This document shows positions 36,518-50,025 of a DNA stretch of 64,000 nucleotides, piece after piece; the stretch's first letter is position 1; each line of letters opens with the position of its first letter. Source of the DNA: Heterostelium multicystogenum (taxonomy: Eukaryota > Evosea > Eumycetozoa > Acytosteliales > Acytosteliaceae). The notes under the pieces were generated by a model. It did not search any database, was not told the origin of the DNA, and saw only the letters and a list, made by a program, of their open reading frames with translations. The stretch lies in the NCBI GenBank assembly GCA_003667245.1, contig RCNN01000072.1, positions 1 through 64,000 on the forward strand. The letters are read 5' to 3'. Made by a program: the position numbers and the translations under genes.

Positions 36518-39003
36518 TTTCGGTTTTATCATTCAACTACAATATTGAACTATGATAGTTACAATTCATATTCCTTTTAAATATTAGAGTGCTTTATAAT
36601 TAAGGAAGTTCATTCAATATAATAAGAATATTGAATTCATTTTTACACATGGATTAACAACAATGCTGTATTGACACCTTAATTAATCAATACAACCTAA
36701 GCTGAATTTTCTGCTACTTCAACTTAGTTCCAACAACAATATCAACAGCCAATTCTTGAATTCTAAATTGCTGGTTCACAATAATAATTATTATTTTTTC
36801 CTACCAACAACAATCATAACCTACGATTCAATATTTATAAATACATAAATAAATAAATATGATAAATTAATTAAATTAATTAATAATCCAAATGAAATAA
36901 ACAATTTAAACCTAAATTAAGTAGAAGTTTTCTTACCAAATAAATAATAATTCATTGCGCAATTCAAATTATATGTGTGACATGACATTTAATTAAAAAT
37001 AATTATTTCAATGACATATAAATGGAATTATATATGTATATATTGTAGTATATAATTCCTTTATCAAGTTCCAATTCATGTTCATACATATTGTTTTGAT
37101 ATTGATATTTAAAGATATAAGAAATGAACATGAAACAATTGTTAAGCATTGTGGTTGAATAAAAAAATCCAAATTTACAACAATGAAATTTAAAAATACG
37201 AATGTTCAAACACTAAATCAAGATATACACTTTAAAATTATAATAAAGTCTCATTTATTTCCAAAGTACTATTTTAAAATTTGACATTTTATTATAATCC
37301 TTTTATCATTTTTTATTTATATATATTTATATACATATATATATTACTACAACAGGTAACTCTATAATAATATTATATTATTTATTCTTATATTTTAATT
37401 ATAATTATATTCATTTTTATTAATTATTAAATTTAATATATACATATTTAATAATTTTTATTCATTCATTAATTTTATTATTAAATAATAAACTTTTATG
37501 TATTTTAATAATTAATTAATTATCTTGGTTTATCATCTTATCTTATGCTATCATTTAATTATAAATGTAATAATACTATAATATTATTATTCTTCCTTTT
37601 TATTAGTATGTGTCATTGTTTTTGTAAAGAATATAGAATGGAATGATCGTATTTTAATAGTAAAGTGTAGTTTAGTTTGATGTTCTTGTGATTTTAATGA
37701 ATCTTTAGATGGTACTTTGGTTTTAGAAAATGTAGAATATTAGTAAACTCTAGTATGTAAATGACTGACTGTTCCTAGATTAGTAGATAGATGGAAAGAC
37801 ATAAATAGACAAAAGATAGATTCATTAGATTGAAATATAGATAATATTGTTCGAATTTACTATAATATAATCAAAATCATCATCTTATCCCATCATCATC
37901 TTTATAATCATGATCAAACAACAACAACAAGAATAACAAGCATATTTTAGTTGGAATATTAATATACACTAGATATTTATTATAATCTCGTTTTTGACAC
38001 ATATTTATTCATTCAATCTAATTCATTCACCCAAAAACACAATTGTATTGGAATAAAAATAAAAAGATGAAACAAATTATTTCATTGCTCACACTATATA
38101 CATTTAAAAATGAAATATACTCCTCTCATTGTTTTAAAATGGATAGGATTGACGTTCCCCCATTTTGATTAAGTTTATTCAGTAATAGAAAGCTCAAATA
38201 CTATTTATTATTATCACACACACACGTACCAATCAATGACTATTTTAGTAATCATCATCACACAACACTCAAACACTTTACTTAATTTAATATTCTACTT
38301 TTTATATTTTCCGCTCTCTAACCATTACATCAGCATATGGATGTATGGGAAATGAAAAGTATATTGTGACCAGAAATCATTGGATCAATGTATAATTGAC
38401 ACCTATATCAAATTCGTGTGTTGACTATTATTATATTTTAAAGATCATCATGCCTCGAATCAAACATTATACCTTATTCCCTAAACACACACACAGTTCT
38501 ATTGTGTCTATCCGATGAAATATAATCACTGGTAAAATCAACATACCATAGATAGAATTGTATAATTATTTCTATATAATTTCGTATTATTTTATTACAT
38601 TTCATTGTTTATCTGTCTACTTTAAAATAAAATGGAATATTATTTCTTATTATTCTTTATATTACTTGTGATGTAGTGAAGTAATAAGCATTGTCATTAT
38701 ATACCAATACTATTGTTTACAAAACTAAAAGACACCATTCTTTGGTGTATTCTCTATATTTTAATAAAACTATTGCCTTCATCAATATTTACATTTCCTC
38801 AAATTCGATTGACTTCCTTATTTCCCTTATATACATATACCTTTCCAAACTTGTATTTTTAAAATTATTTATTACTTATACATATAATTATTATATGATT
38901 AAATAAGAATACTAATAAGAATAGTATTATCTATCTAAATAACTACTAGTAGGTTTCAAACCATAAGATCAAAAATTACAGAATTATCGATATCATAAAT
39001 GAA
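36518..39003. other. Long AT-rich spacer
   Basis: About 2.5 kb of mostly A/T with TTAA and TATA runs, a CA microsatellite near 38217-38226 and a short one near 38487-38495. A 71-codon frame at 38691 is AT-driven and unsupported. I see no gene or structured element. Confidence 0.5.
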
Positions 39004-40165
39004 ATGCGAGCCATTATTATATATACCCCTCGTTCATTTCCAACAAAGTGTGTTTATTTCAAAAAGCTTGGGTATGTAGTCTACTGGTATCCATACAAAT
39101 ATAAAAGTTGTTAAATCTAATAATTACTTCTAGATTATGGCTAATAGTCCAACCATGGGTAAAAGAAACTGAAGAGTATCCAACAGAAGAAGAAATTAAA
39201 AGAAATGAAAAAATGTATGTTTTACCATTAGATGATTTCAGAATAACTAGTTATTAATTATATGTTTTAAGGATTTATTCATCACCCCCTGATTCTTTTA
39301 ATTCCTGTTCATCATACTCTTCTCTCTCGTCCTCTTCAAAACTGAAAAAGAGATCTTCATGGAAATTGAAATCATCTCCACCACAAAAACAAAGTTCAAA
39401 TCCAGACCACTGGTGCTTCAACCAGGATCTTAGTGTCCAGTTGCCACCAACCCCTACATACCCACAAGCACATACATCCTTCATTAACCATAGACGTTCG
39501 AAGTCAGCTTCTCCAGCTAAGAAATCTAGCAACTTTACCCCAAGTAGTCATATCCCTAAAAATTTTGCATCTCCTGATAATATGAATATGAAATCACATT
39601 TCACCTCATCTCAAGGCTCCTTATCTGATTCTACCACCTCGAATACTTTTCCACCACCATCATCATCTTCCAAGAATGGAATGCCACTAAGAAAGTCACA
39701 AAGTTCAACTTCTACATCAATCACATCATCATCATCTTCTTTTACAAAGAAACAGTGGTACCTCCACTGTCTAACAACAACAATAACACCGCCAATAATG
39801 GAAACAAGACATCGATTAACAGTCTTTCGCCAATGAGTAGAACCAAAAAGTATTCAAAACTAGATGCATCTTCGAACTCTGCGATGTCGCAGTCCACCAA
39901 CTCTTTTTCTTCTTTACAACATACACCCACTGGGTCAAGCAGTACAAATCTCTCATCATTTTCACCAGCATCATCCTCTTCCATATCTACCAACTCATCC
40001 ATATCATCGCTCAACTCATCGACCAAGAGCACTACCAGTAGCAGTGGCATGCCAAAGATCAGCAGTTGGGGCAGCAAACTAATACGAAGCGTTTCCAATT
40101 CAACCAACCATTGCAAATCACCACCATCCTATCAACATTTCCTTGACAATGAAGTTTGTTCCTAA
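39004..40165 (+). CDS. Serine-rich protein of unknown function
   Basis: There are three exons: 39004-39071, 39134-39214 and 39272-40165. The introns are 62 and 57 bp, and all phases match. The start is chosen at ATG 39004 because only it joins exon 2 (LWLIVQPWVKETEEYPTEEE) in frame. The remainder is a low-complexity Ser/Pro/Asn/Thr chain with short basic patches (RRSKSASPAKKSS) that could be phosphorylated. One A is missing at AAA 39750-39752; adding it joins the two halves and gives 347 residues. No domain is recognised. It may be a disordered cytoskeletal or nuclear regulator, but that is a guess. Confidence 0.6.
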
Positions 40166-40326
40166 GGGAGATAAACCACATATTATTTATTATACCACCT
40201 TTTAAAGCAATATCTTTTACCTAACAAATAAATCTTGATTTTTTGAGTTAATTACCTAAATTTGATAGTGATTCAGGTTCCTAGCCCTTTCATTTTTTTT
40301 TTTAATAATATTCAAACTTATTTTAA

Positions 40327-41994
40327 ATGGAATCAAATAATAATAATATAATAATCAATCTATCACATGTGATATTACGTGAGATTATACAGAATTTAGA
40401 TGATAATGTTGATCGAATATGTTTTAGTCTGGTTTGCAAATGTCTATTTGAAAGAAGAGATCAATATCTTTCATTCCGTTTCAATTTTGCAAAGGAATAC
40501 CATTCATTGGTAGATAGCATAGACATGTCAAACACTTATTTCCATTTGAATTCATACAAGTCTATATTGCAGAATGCCCATCACCAGATAATGAGAGGAT
40601 CATTATTTATTGATAAAAACAGTTTTAATAGTTATTACTATGACTATTGCATCAAAGAAGGTATTTATCATAACATACTGTTGAAGGTTTATTATTAATC
40701 TTCATCGATAAACGATAGATAATCTCAATGAAATCAAAGAGTTACCTGCTTTTGCAAGTTCAGTTACTCTGGATAAACATTGTTTAGAAACTGTTGAATT
40801 GAGTAATTTAATATCAAATTCCAATATAAGAACAATGCTAGACTGTAAGACTCTTTCAGTGCCTTTGCCATTCAACTTGTTGACCATAAAGTTCGAAAGT
40901 AAATTTAACGAGCCATTATCTAAAAACCTTTTTCCTTCAACTTTGAAGCATCTTTCATTTGGTATTCATTTTAATCAGCCTATTGATTGCATTGGAATTC
41001 TACCAGATGGATTAGAGAAATTGGAATTTGGGTCTCACTTCTCTCAAGTAATAAGCCTGGTGTGTTACCTTTAACACTTAAGACACTGACATTCCATCAA
41101 TCAAATCCACAACTTGTTGTTGGATCACTTCCTCCCAATCTAGGAACACTATACTTTCCACATCCCACTCCAGTAGATTCTAGAATATTGCCATCTTCGC
41201 TTCACACCATGCTTGGAATACACATGTCATGGATTCATTGTATCAACGCACTCACAAATCTAAAAACACTTTCACTATGTCATCTAGAGAGATCTAGTAG
41301 AGAAAAACCAATGAATTTATCAGAACTACCACCAACTCTCACTGACTTGATGTTTCTGACTGAATTTACATTAACTTCTAAAGTGTCAACATCAATCCTG
41401 TTCTTGGATATAAGTAAATGCAAATATGACCTAAAAGAAATATTACCCGATCCATCTCAATATCAATTTGAGAAGCTGCTTTTAAGAGGCCCCAACTGTG
41501 GAGATATACCTAAAACCAAATATTTGGAATTGCATTTTCAAGCATTTACCAAATATTTAGAAATTGCTAGACTGGATGGAGTTGATAGTCTCAGTATAGG
41601 AGAAAATAATGTCCAAAGGATTCGAGAATCAACCATCCCACATTCAGTTAGAGAACTTAAATTGTATAATCTTAGACAAATTCATAGACCTGGAATCATT
41701 CCTCAATCCGTCGAAACTCTCAAGATCACTAACAACATTAATTTCAAACCCCATGTCTTTCCTGAGTCCATAAGAAAACTTTTTATGGAAATTAGTAGTT
41801 ATACAGTGCCGATTCCCGACTTTATAATCAACATTTATAACCCAATAACAGGATGCTCTATTAGAAGGCTCGACAATAATCACTATTTGGTTTTTGGAAA
41901 ACCTAGAAATGAATTCTCCAGACATTGTCATTTCATTGTATCAATGTTTAAAGTATCAGAATTTAATGATTTGATTTCAAAGAATCATATATAA
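40327..41994 (+). CDS. F-box / FNIP-repeat protein (possibly disrupted)
   Basis: The N terminus has an F-box-like helix set (INLSHVILREIIQNLDDNVD followed by RICFSLVCKCLFERRDQYLS). Downstream are FNIP/leucine-rich repeat signatures: FPSTLKHLSFGIHFNQPI, LPDGLEKLEFGSHFSQ, GVLPLTLKTLTF, SLPPNLGTLYF. Such proteins are abundant in dictyostelids and are thought to act as SCF ubiquitin-ligase adaptors. A missing A near 41045-41048 explains one frame change. The break near 40695-40725 includes stops (TAA at 40696 and another near 40711) that one indel does not repair. It is either a miscalled region, a very short intron, or a real lesion, so a pseudogene is possible. Confidence 0.65.
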
Positions 41995-42639
41995 ATTTAA
42001 TGAATGTAGAATACTCTAGAGTGGATTTGAAGATGTAATTTACCAATTGGTTATTTTTTGAATCTAATAAGATGGTTACCATAATATGTACAACATAACA
42101 AACTCTAGAGTTAAACTGGATAGACATACTATTAATAATCCATTTTAAATTCAAATCTCTGAAGAGGAAAATATTAATATTATATAGATACAATTTGATG
42201 ATTTTTTGATTGTAGAATCAATCAATCTACACCTAGGTGGTGGATCTTGAAAGATTTTTCGAAATGATAAAATGTAAAACAATGATAAATCAAGAGGATT
42301 TCAATTTGGAGAAGAGTCCATATAATTTAGAAAAGTTATCTAAAGTTTTGTACAAGTTTAAGATGATGATATTCATGTTATAAAATTTCTTTCTCTTTGG
42401 TGAAAGTACTCGATACTACCTTATAGAACGATGTCTTTTCTGAGGAATTTCCCATGAATCTTTAGTGAAAGTGAGAAATCTGTCATAAAAAAGTAAAAAT
42501 TCATTTGGTAGGTCGCAGAATTTAACACATTTTGATCTAAATTTAATATACTAATTAAACAGATAATAACTAGGTAAATAGATAGATAACTGAAAGCAAA
42601 GTATAGTATAGATATAGATATAGATATAGATACAGAAAG
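41995..42639. other. Spacer between FNIP gene and ASCC2
   Basis: AT-rich DNA ending in a GATATA microsatellite at about 42607-42636, directly before the ASCC2 ATG. No gene is seen. Confidence 0.5.
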
Positions 42640-45163
42640 ATGAACGCTAGATTTGTAAGTCATGGAAGAGTAAAAGAAAAGAAAACACCTCCAACCCCGA
42701 AACAAGAACAATCGGCTACATCCACGGATAAACTACCTAAACTGTCAAAGAAGGATTTAGTTGAGAAGCAATTACAAGAACAACAACTTCAACAACAGCA
42801 GTTACAAAAGCAACAGCAGCAACAGCAGCAACAGACATCGCTTAAGGATGAGAAGGATCAAGAGCTGAGGCTGTTCAATCAGAAAAAAGCAAATGCCAAT
42901 CTTGGTGTAGAGAGTTCAGAGTCACTTGTCAAGAACAGTTTGGGTCACCATGTGAAGGTGAAGGATATAGATCCATATTGGATCCAGCAGGAACCTCTCC
43001 AGATCATGGCATTCCTTCCCACTGACAACTCCAACGATAATAACGCCGCTGCAGATGAGGTGTTGCTTATGCTCAACTCTGATCTTTCAAAACTCCTAAA
43101 GATGAGCTACAATGTGTTTTGGAGCCATGTACTACTGAACAATTCACTTGCCGAATTTCTAGAGAGTTTCCTTCGATTCGTCAACAGACCACACCAACCC
43201 ATCAATCTCTGCGGAACCTATACATCAAAATCATTAGGAACCGCTGAATTTCAGCAGTCGAAGCGAGTTCTTTGAGCAACGTGTACTCTCTGTGCTCTCG
43301 AGAATGTCGATGACACAAGAAAAGACCGCACAGTATATAGATAGAGACTACTACGCCAAAGCAATCTACGAGAAATCTTTATTTGACATTTCAAAGATCA
43401 TCGATATATGCTCTGTTTTTGCAAATCGTTGTCTGCCTGAAGTCAAAGCCATCGTCAACCGAGTATTTGATGCCCAACCAAAGCTGTATGACGATATCCC
43501 AGCTGTAGCTGGTGTACTAGCTCGTTCACTGTTGGATTTGAACCAAAGTATTATTCAAATTGTAAGTGCCCCAGGCATGTCTTAGCTTGATCCTACTCTA
43601 TTCATATCAGTTACTAACTTACCTTGAATGGGCTATAGAATAATATCGATTTGCTAAAGATTGAAGATGCGACCTCATTTTTGTTGGATATTGTATATAG
43701 TGTAGATTGTTTCCTTAAGGTTTTCCCATATGGTTGTCATGCTTTTGAAGATAACGATACATTCCTCCCTGTAATTGTATATTTCTATGAGAAAATGATT
43801 CCTATATTCGAGCAATCCGTAGGACTTCAATTAAAGTCACAGCTTAAGCCAATCAAGACACATATCCTCGGTATTTTACATTCTATCATCAAGCACTGCT
43901 ACTCTAACAAGCTCGATCAGCTGGTGAAACTGCTGAGTGAGCCATGCATTGTGTGCAACAAGAAGTCCAGGAATGAACCAAGACTGACCTATAGCGAGTT
44001 GTCCAAACGTTTGTTTTCAATGTTGGGTCGCCTGGTCGAATACAAAGATTTCGAAAAGTCACGAAGATCCAAACAGTTCAACACCTACTTTGAAGTTGTA
44101 AACTTTGCCTCTATTCTATTTGACTATGAGGAGAAAACTTCATTCTCACTAAGATTAATAGAGTTATACAACTTTGATACTGAAATGTAAGTTTATTTAA
44201 AGTAGATTGCCAAAATCAATAAGCTATTGACCCAATTGCAATGATTATAGTGACAAGATTAAATTGACATACTATTTGAATATGATGGGTAAAGAATTAC
44301 CAAAAGATAAACCAGTTAAAAATACAACAACAGCTAAGCAATCGTCACCAACACCAGCCATTGAAGAAAAGAAACCAAGTCCAGCCGATCTGGCCAACAT
44401 CCAGAGCGTCAAGGATATCTTTCAAGATTTCGGAGACAAATTTATATTCAAGTGTCTCAAGTTCTACAATGACAATGTTGTGAATACAATCAACGCAATG
44501 TTTGACGATAGTTTGCCTTCACAACTAAAGTCAATGAATAGATCAGAAACATTTACAACAACAACCACACCTCCAACTACATCTGTACCAACAACAACAT
44601 CATCCACAACAACTACTACATCAACGACATCAAGTTCCCCTGCACATTTTGATATTGATAATCTGAATAAGGATGTTTATGAAATGACAATTGGTAAAAA
44701 GTAAGTTTTATTTTCTTTGATAATCATCCAAGCAACAACAAGCTAACCATTATCCCACTACTCTAGATCAAGTGATTTTGTTCCAATTACTCGTGATATG
44801 AAGTCGTTTATTACAAATTACGAATCGATGTACGATGACGAATATGATGATTCGTTAGATGTATTTTTGGGTGTATCAGTCCAAGATGGTGAGAGTCTGG
44901 ATACTGAAGAGCAGGAGGAAAAGAAACCAACCAACGAACCTTTGGTAAAGAAATCATATGGAAGTAAAGGATATATTAACCATCATAAGAATCATCATCG
45001 TAAAGAAAAAAGCCCTCAAGAAATCTATGATTCCTCACCAATAAACATGATGAATTCACCTTTTCCAAAGGAATTAGTTGATCAAGTTACATCAGTAAAT
45101 TTGAACCGTGATCTTAAATATTTCAATATTATAAATGATCAATACTTTATTGTCCCAATATAA
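42640..45163 (+). CDS. ascc2: ASCC2, activating signal cointegrator 1 complex subunit 2
   Basis: In the ASCC/RQT complex, ASCC2 binds K63-linked ubiquitin chains and works with the helicase ASCC3 in splitting collided ribosomes and in alkylation repair. A basic and Gln-rich N terminus is followed by a helical core (IYEKSLFDISKIIDICSVFA, FLKVFPYGCHAFE). Next comes a CUE domain (IQSVKDIFQDFGDKFIFKCL ... LPSQLKSM) and a Thr-rich linker. The conserved tail box YESMYDDEYDDSLD is followed by basic sequence. Exons are 42640-43561, 43639-44186, 44251-44700 and 44767-45163. One G too many at 43237-43238 breaks exon 1; corrected, the protein is 771 residues (human 757). Order and length fit the family well. 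Confidence 0.9.
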
Positions 45164-45637
45164 GGTAAAACAGTTTTATATATCTTAATATTTAATATTG
45201 CCTAAAATCCAAATACAATATTATTATAGAGCAATATCAAGAGATGATGTCATTACAAAATTACAATTCTATTTAATTCTAGTGATTTCCATATCATATA
45301 ATATAATGATGTGATAGACACACTAGATAATAGAACTTATTTTAAATTTAATTCATCAACATCTTGAATTATTTCAAACACATAGATGTAAACAAAATAA
45401 ATCTAAAATTTGATGATGATGATGATGATTCTATTTTTAAATTATAGACATCATCAAAATAATGGGGTTGTTTTAAAATGTTTATACTTATTTCTTTTTA
45501 CTTTGAAACTAAAGATATTCTTTTCAAAACCTATAAATAACTCATTATTCCAATGATCCTTTCATCAAATTAAAAAATATCATATATCAAATACAACATA
45601 TCAAATATAATATACCAAAACTAAAAAAGATACTAAA
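45164..45637 (+). promoter_or_regulatory. ASCC2 3' region and promoter of the small gene
   Basis: After the ASCC2 stop the DNA is AT-rich. A GATGAT run is at 45412-45428. TATAAATA at 45532-45539 lies about 100 bp before the ATG of the small gene at 45638, a usual distance for dictyostelid promoters. The motif is seen; the role is inferred. Confidence 0.35.
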
Positions 45638-45862
45638 ATGTTAATTAGTATGTATTTCTAAATTCTTGATTGATAATAATAAAATTGGTATTAATAATAA
45701 ATACATTTTACAGATCACTTAAATAACTTTATCTTCTCATCAATGAAAACCAAATCTACTTTTAATAGAAATCCAATGATTACCAATCATAGCGAGAATG
45801 TCAATCATATTGAAAGTTCAAATACTTTCTCAAAATCTAAACCATTTTGGGTTGTATGGTAA
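45638..45862 (+). CDS. Very small protein with a 10-nt first exon, unknown function
   Basis: Exon 1 is just ATG TTA ATT A (45638-45647). A 66-bp intron (45648-45713, GTATGT ... TTTTACAG) follows. Exon 2 (45714-45862) runs in the matching phase to a TAA. The total is 52 residues with no indel needed. The product is Asn/Ser/Lys rich (HLNNFIFSSMKTKSTFNR ...) and ends SKSKPFWVVW, an aromatic tail. A TATA-like box lies upstream. The tiny first exon and short Ser/Asn-rich product resemble the style of developmental small-protein families in dictyostelids, but I cannot name the family. The phase agreement supports a real gene. Confidence 0.55.
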
Positions 45863-46672
45863 TAATGATATTTTGGATTCAAACTTTGTAGAAAATCATG
45901 TATATACTTCAATCAAACAGGGTATTTTTTTAAATATTGCATTCGAAAAATAAAACTATCTTTTAATTATTATTTATCATCTTTATAACCTTTCTCAATG
46001 TATATTCACTGAATATTTAGATGAAATTAAATCACTAATTTAATGATTTCTAGCTGTGACATAAATTCAACTGTTGTTATAATACAAACTACTTTGGTAA
46101 AATTCATTCACTCAAAAGAAAAACTTTTGTTTTATCTATATTTTATTTTGCACTTTTCAGAACCATAAAATTTGATCGAAGAGAGAATATCAAAAAAACA
46201 GCAATCATCGAGAGATTCTTTATGAAATGAACCGTTACATATTGTGTAAGGTGAAAAGATATTCGGTACTTTTAACCTAAGGTTGTAACTAAGAATCAAC
46301 TTCTATGTCTTTTTATTTCGATTGTGTATTCAATGGCACAAAAGATCACCTGATTAGAATACAATTCAAAATTAATTAATTTTAAGATAATGATAAAATT
46401 TACATACATATTCTATCAAGATGGTAATACCATCTATCGAGATGAATATAAGCGTTAGAATGGTATTCAACTAATGACTCTGATCAAAAGGTCAATAAGT
46501 GCATAAGACTCACACAGTTGCATAGATAAAATAAAAATTCATTTAATATATATTTTGAAATAAAACTATCTATTTTTAGTTGTATTATCTCATTTGCAAA
46601 TCGATTTACTTGTGATCTTTAAATATCATAGACATATGATAGAGATCGATATATGATTAGAACAGAGCTACA
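45863..46672. other. AT-rich spacer before the Nudix gene
   Basis: No open frame with coding character is seen. The DNA is irregular AT-rich sequence without notable repeats. Confidence 0.5.
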
Positions 46673-47840
46673 ATGCAATCTAAACAATTGTCTGTTCAAA
46701 TCATTATTCTTGCTTTTTTGCTGTTATTAGTAAACTTAATATTATTGAAGAAAATACAATTCAATCCAAACTCTGTTCATAATAGTTATAATAAAAATAC
46801 TATTAATAATACTAATAATAATATGAAGAACAATAGAGTATATTGGCCAAATGTATATAATTATATAAACGATCATGATGAAGTTAATGATCATCATCCA
46901 GATAACAATATAAACATTACGCAATGGAGCAGATGTCTTGTGAATCATCATGTCTCAAATGATCAAACCATTGGCATGATTAGAATTGAATTCGATCGGC
47001 TGAATGGTAGACTGGTACTATCCAGCCCGAGTGAGAAGCCCAGACTATCGTCTCTACCCGATGTTGAAACATATACTACTCTGTTTGCACACCCAAAGAC
47101 ATGCCCATTCTCTGCACTTGCAAAGTCGAAATCAGCTCTACATCGACAGCTACAACAGGATATTACAAGTAAATCACATACGATAAAAGTTGGTGTATCA
47201 GTACTGATAGAGGATGTATTTGGCAGAGTCTTTCTAACGAAACGAGCAAAGACAATGAGAATCTTTCCGAGTGTTTGGGTGCTGCCCGGAGGACACATGG
47301 AGAAAGGAGAGACCATATTCGAGACTGCTTTACGAGAGCTGAAAGAAGAGACTGGCTTAGAGTTGAATAATGTTGAAACTTCGATGATTGGTGCATTTGA
47401 AAGTACTTATCCACAATACTTGGACGAAGATAAGCTGCCTACCGACCACCATGTGGTTCTATTCACGAGAATCAAGCTGAATACTGATATCACTCATATT
47501 CAAAAAAGTTCAGTTGGAGCCTGATGAAGTAGATATTGCCGCATGGGTGCCAATTTCCTCTCTAGCGCACCTACTCTCTGGCACCGGAATGGATTTTGAA
47601 TTGCACAAGCACGATTACCAATCACTATACTCCGACAGTGATAGTTTAGAGAATGATTTTGAGTCATTCTACCCTGATACCGATACCAAAGACAACACTG
47701 ACAGATCAAACTTTAATTTAAAACAATCTTTTATCGATAAGAAAGAAAGTATACCTGCAGGTACAACTTTTATATTAAAACAGTATTTAAATAGTAAAAT
47801 AGAACAACAACAACGGCACCATCAAGCCACAAAGAAATAA
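46673..47840 (+). CDS. Nudix hydrolase with N-terminal membrane segment
   Basis: This is a single exon. Residues 8-27 (VQIIILAFLLLLVNLILL) form a membrane anchor or signal anchor, followed by an Asn-rich linker. The Nudix box is complete: GGHMEKGETIFETA followed by LRELKEETGLEL, matching GX5EX7REUXEEXGU, so it should cleave a nucleoside-diphosphate-linked substrate with Mg2+ or Mn2+. Its domain layout is nearest to NUDT17-like proteins, though the true substrate is unknown. One A too many in the A6 run at 47502-47507 gives an early stop at 47522. Corrected, the chain continues KVQLEPDEVDIAAWVPISSL and ends at 47840 with 388 residues. The C-terminal tail is acidic, then basic and Gln-rich. Confidence 0.85.
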
Positions 47841-47954
47841 TAAACAAACAACTAACATGTAGTAATAAGATTCTCTATATCTATTCTTACGGGATATAAG
47901 TTGATAATTGATATTATTATAACTTAAATTATTTGATTTATTATTATTATTATG

Positions 47955-49642
47955 TTAATGAGCAACAATCATTGCCTTTTGACCTGGCTTTGTGATGAAT
48001 GTCAATTTGCCAAAGAATATTAATGTTACACCAATGTCAAAGACCCACATTGCCAAGAGCACCAGGAAAAGAGGGAAACGATTCGACATACCAAGACCGT
48101 AAGATGCCCAGAGTGGTCCGACAATACGGGCCAATGAACCCATAAGCATCATAAAACCAGTTTGGAAACCTTGTTGCTCATCCTCACCAAAGATACGGTT
48201 CAGCAACTTCGAGTAGAGTGAGTAGATAGATGTGTTCTGGGTTGGGATACCAACGGTTGTGATCGCCACGGAGAGACAGAACTTCCAGAGGTTGACATGT
48301 TTGTCGGCTGGTACACCAAAGAAAATAAAGAGCATAATAAGACCTGTACCGAGGAAACACTGTCCAAAGAGAACCAAATACTTATCTTGAACACCCTTGT
48401 TGCTTGCTGCTACGGTTGCAAAGATGAATACAATAATCTCTGCCGATACGACCGAGTACATAATAGAGTTGGATAATGTCTTGAATCCATATTGTTCCGA
48501 TGTCATGGGCGTGATGATTGTCTCGAGGACACCAAACACAAAGTTTTGTACAAAGTTGATAACGAAACAGGTGAGGAGTGATGCATTCAAAAGCTTCTTT
48601 AGGTTCTTAAAGAACGATACCTTCTCCTCTGCATTATAGTTCATTGCACCGCCATTTGATTTATGAGGTGCTTTGTTGATTGATTTAGAGATAGACTTGT
48701 AACTGAAAGAGAGATGTGCACTTGCACTGGTGATCTGTGTGATTGAGGCATGTACTTCTTGCTTGTTGGCAATGTCGCTGGTAGCCTGATACAATTGCGA
48801 TCCTGCAATAATTCCACTCTTGTAGATGGATGATCCATTGGGAATTTTCGAGACACTGGCGCTGGGAGAGATGAGTGATTGTTTTTCTTCGTCGGTGGTC
48901 TCCGTATCGGTTGATCCACGAGGTGGTTCCTTGAACCAAATGAATGAAATCAAACAACACAACAAAAAGAATGCAAGCATGTATCCTGGACTGTTTAGTG
49001 GAGTTACCTTGACTTCGAAACTATTAATCTTGATAGTGAACTTTGTAATTGAAAGTAATAGATTGAAAGCAGGACCTGCTACCAAAACCTATGGCGTTGA
49101 TTCCATTAATTTTACCCATGTATCTAGTTCGCTGATCTTTAGTTGTAATTGCAGCAATATAGCTGTTTGTCAAAGCCATATTTGAGCTACCAATACCGGC
49201 AATGACACGACCCATGACAATCATGATTGGATTGATTGCAGTTGCATAAATAATATTTCCGATGATACCGATCATAATACACACTGAGATTGCCTCTCTG
49301 ATTGAACGTTTGTCTGCCCAGATACCGACTATTGGGAGGAACAATAATTGCGTCAAACTGAAACCTGAAAGAGCCCAACCCAAATAAGAGTCGTTCTGTG
49401 TTTCTCCGCTATCGCTACTGCTACTTATATGTCCATGAAAATTGCTATCTTTAGAAATGATGAATTCATTGATTGATGGCATAACAATACCATATTCTAC
49501 GTTGGCAATGAATCCAACCGCCATAATACTTATCATACTCAGCATATGAATTGGTTTTTTCTGGCTCAGCCAACACCTCCTCTTCCTTTATCAATGGAGT
49601 TTTACCATCATCTTGATTTATAGATATATTTGTTTCCGCCAT
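47955..49642 (-). CDS. Major facilitator superfamily transporter, MFSD8/CLN7-like
   Basis: This intronless gene encodes a polytopic membrane protein with about 11-12 hydrophobic spans split by a central hydrophilic loop. MFS signatures are seen: GWALSGFSLTQLLFLPIVGI followed by WADKRS (loop 2-3, motif A-like), VMGRVIAGIGSSN, and FFLLCCLISFIWFKEPP before the loop. The acidic N terminus (DDGKTPLIKEEEVL) resembles a dileucine-type lysosomal sorting signal. The family nearest in my judgement is MFSD8/CLN7 and related vacuolar transporters; the substrate is not inferable. Two indels are needed, one extra base in each of T6 at 49555-49560 and A4 at 49084-49087. With them the protein is 561 residues from ATG 49642. 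Confidence 0.82.
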
Positions 49643-50025
49643 TTTTATATAAATAATAATACTACAAAAAAAAAAAAAGAATAAATAAATAATATAAATA
49701 AATACTATAAATAAATAAATAAATATAGATTTAATTCATTCAAGAAATTATTATTATTATTATTCAAATATATATAAGTATTGTAATACTATTAATGATT
49801 GTTCAGTTGTGTTTATTTTGTTTGTGTTGATCTGATTTAATAATACAAAAATTGGAATTGTAGAATGAAATTTTCAGAGATAGGGGCACCTTCTCAATAG
49901 GTCCTATAAGAGATTTTTACAACTCACAATCAAATTCCCTAAAAAAATTAAAATGGGTCTCCTACAATTATAATGATTTTTTCAATTTTTAATTTTTTTA
50001 AACTGATTCGTATCACTGATTTTTT

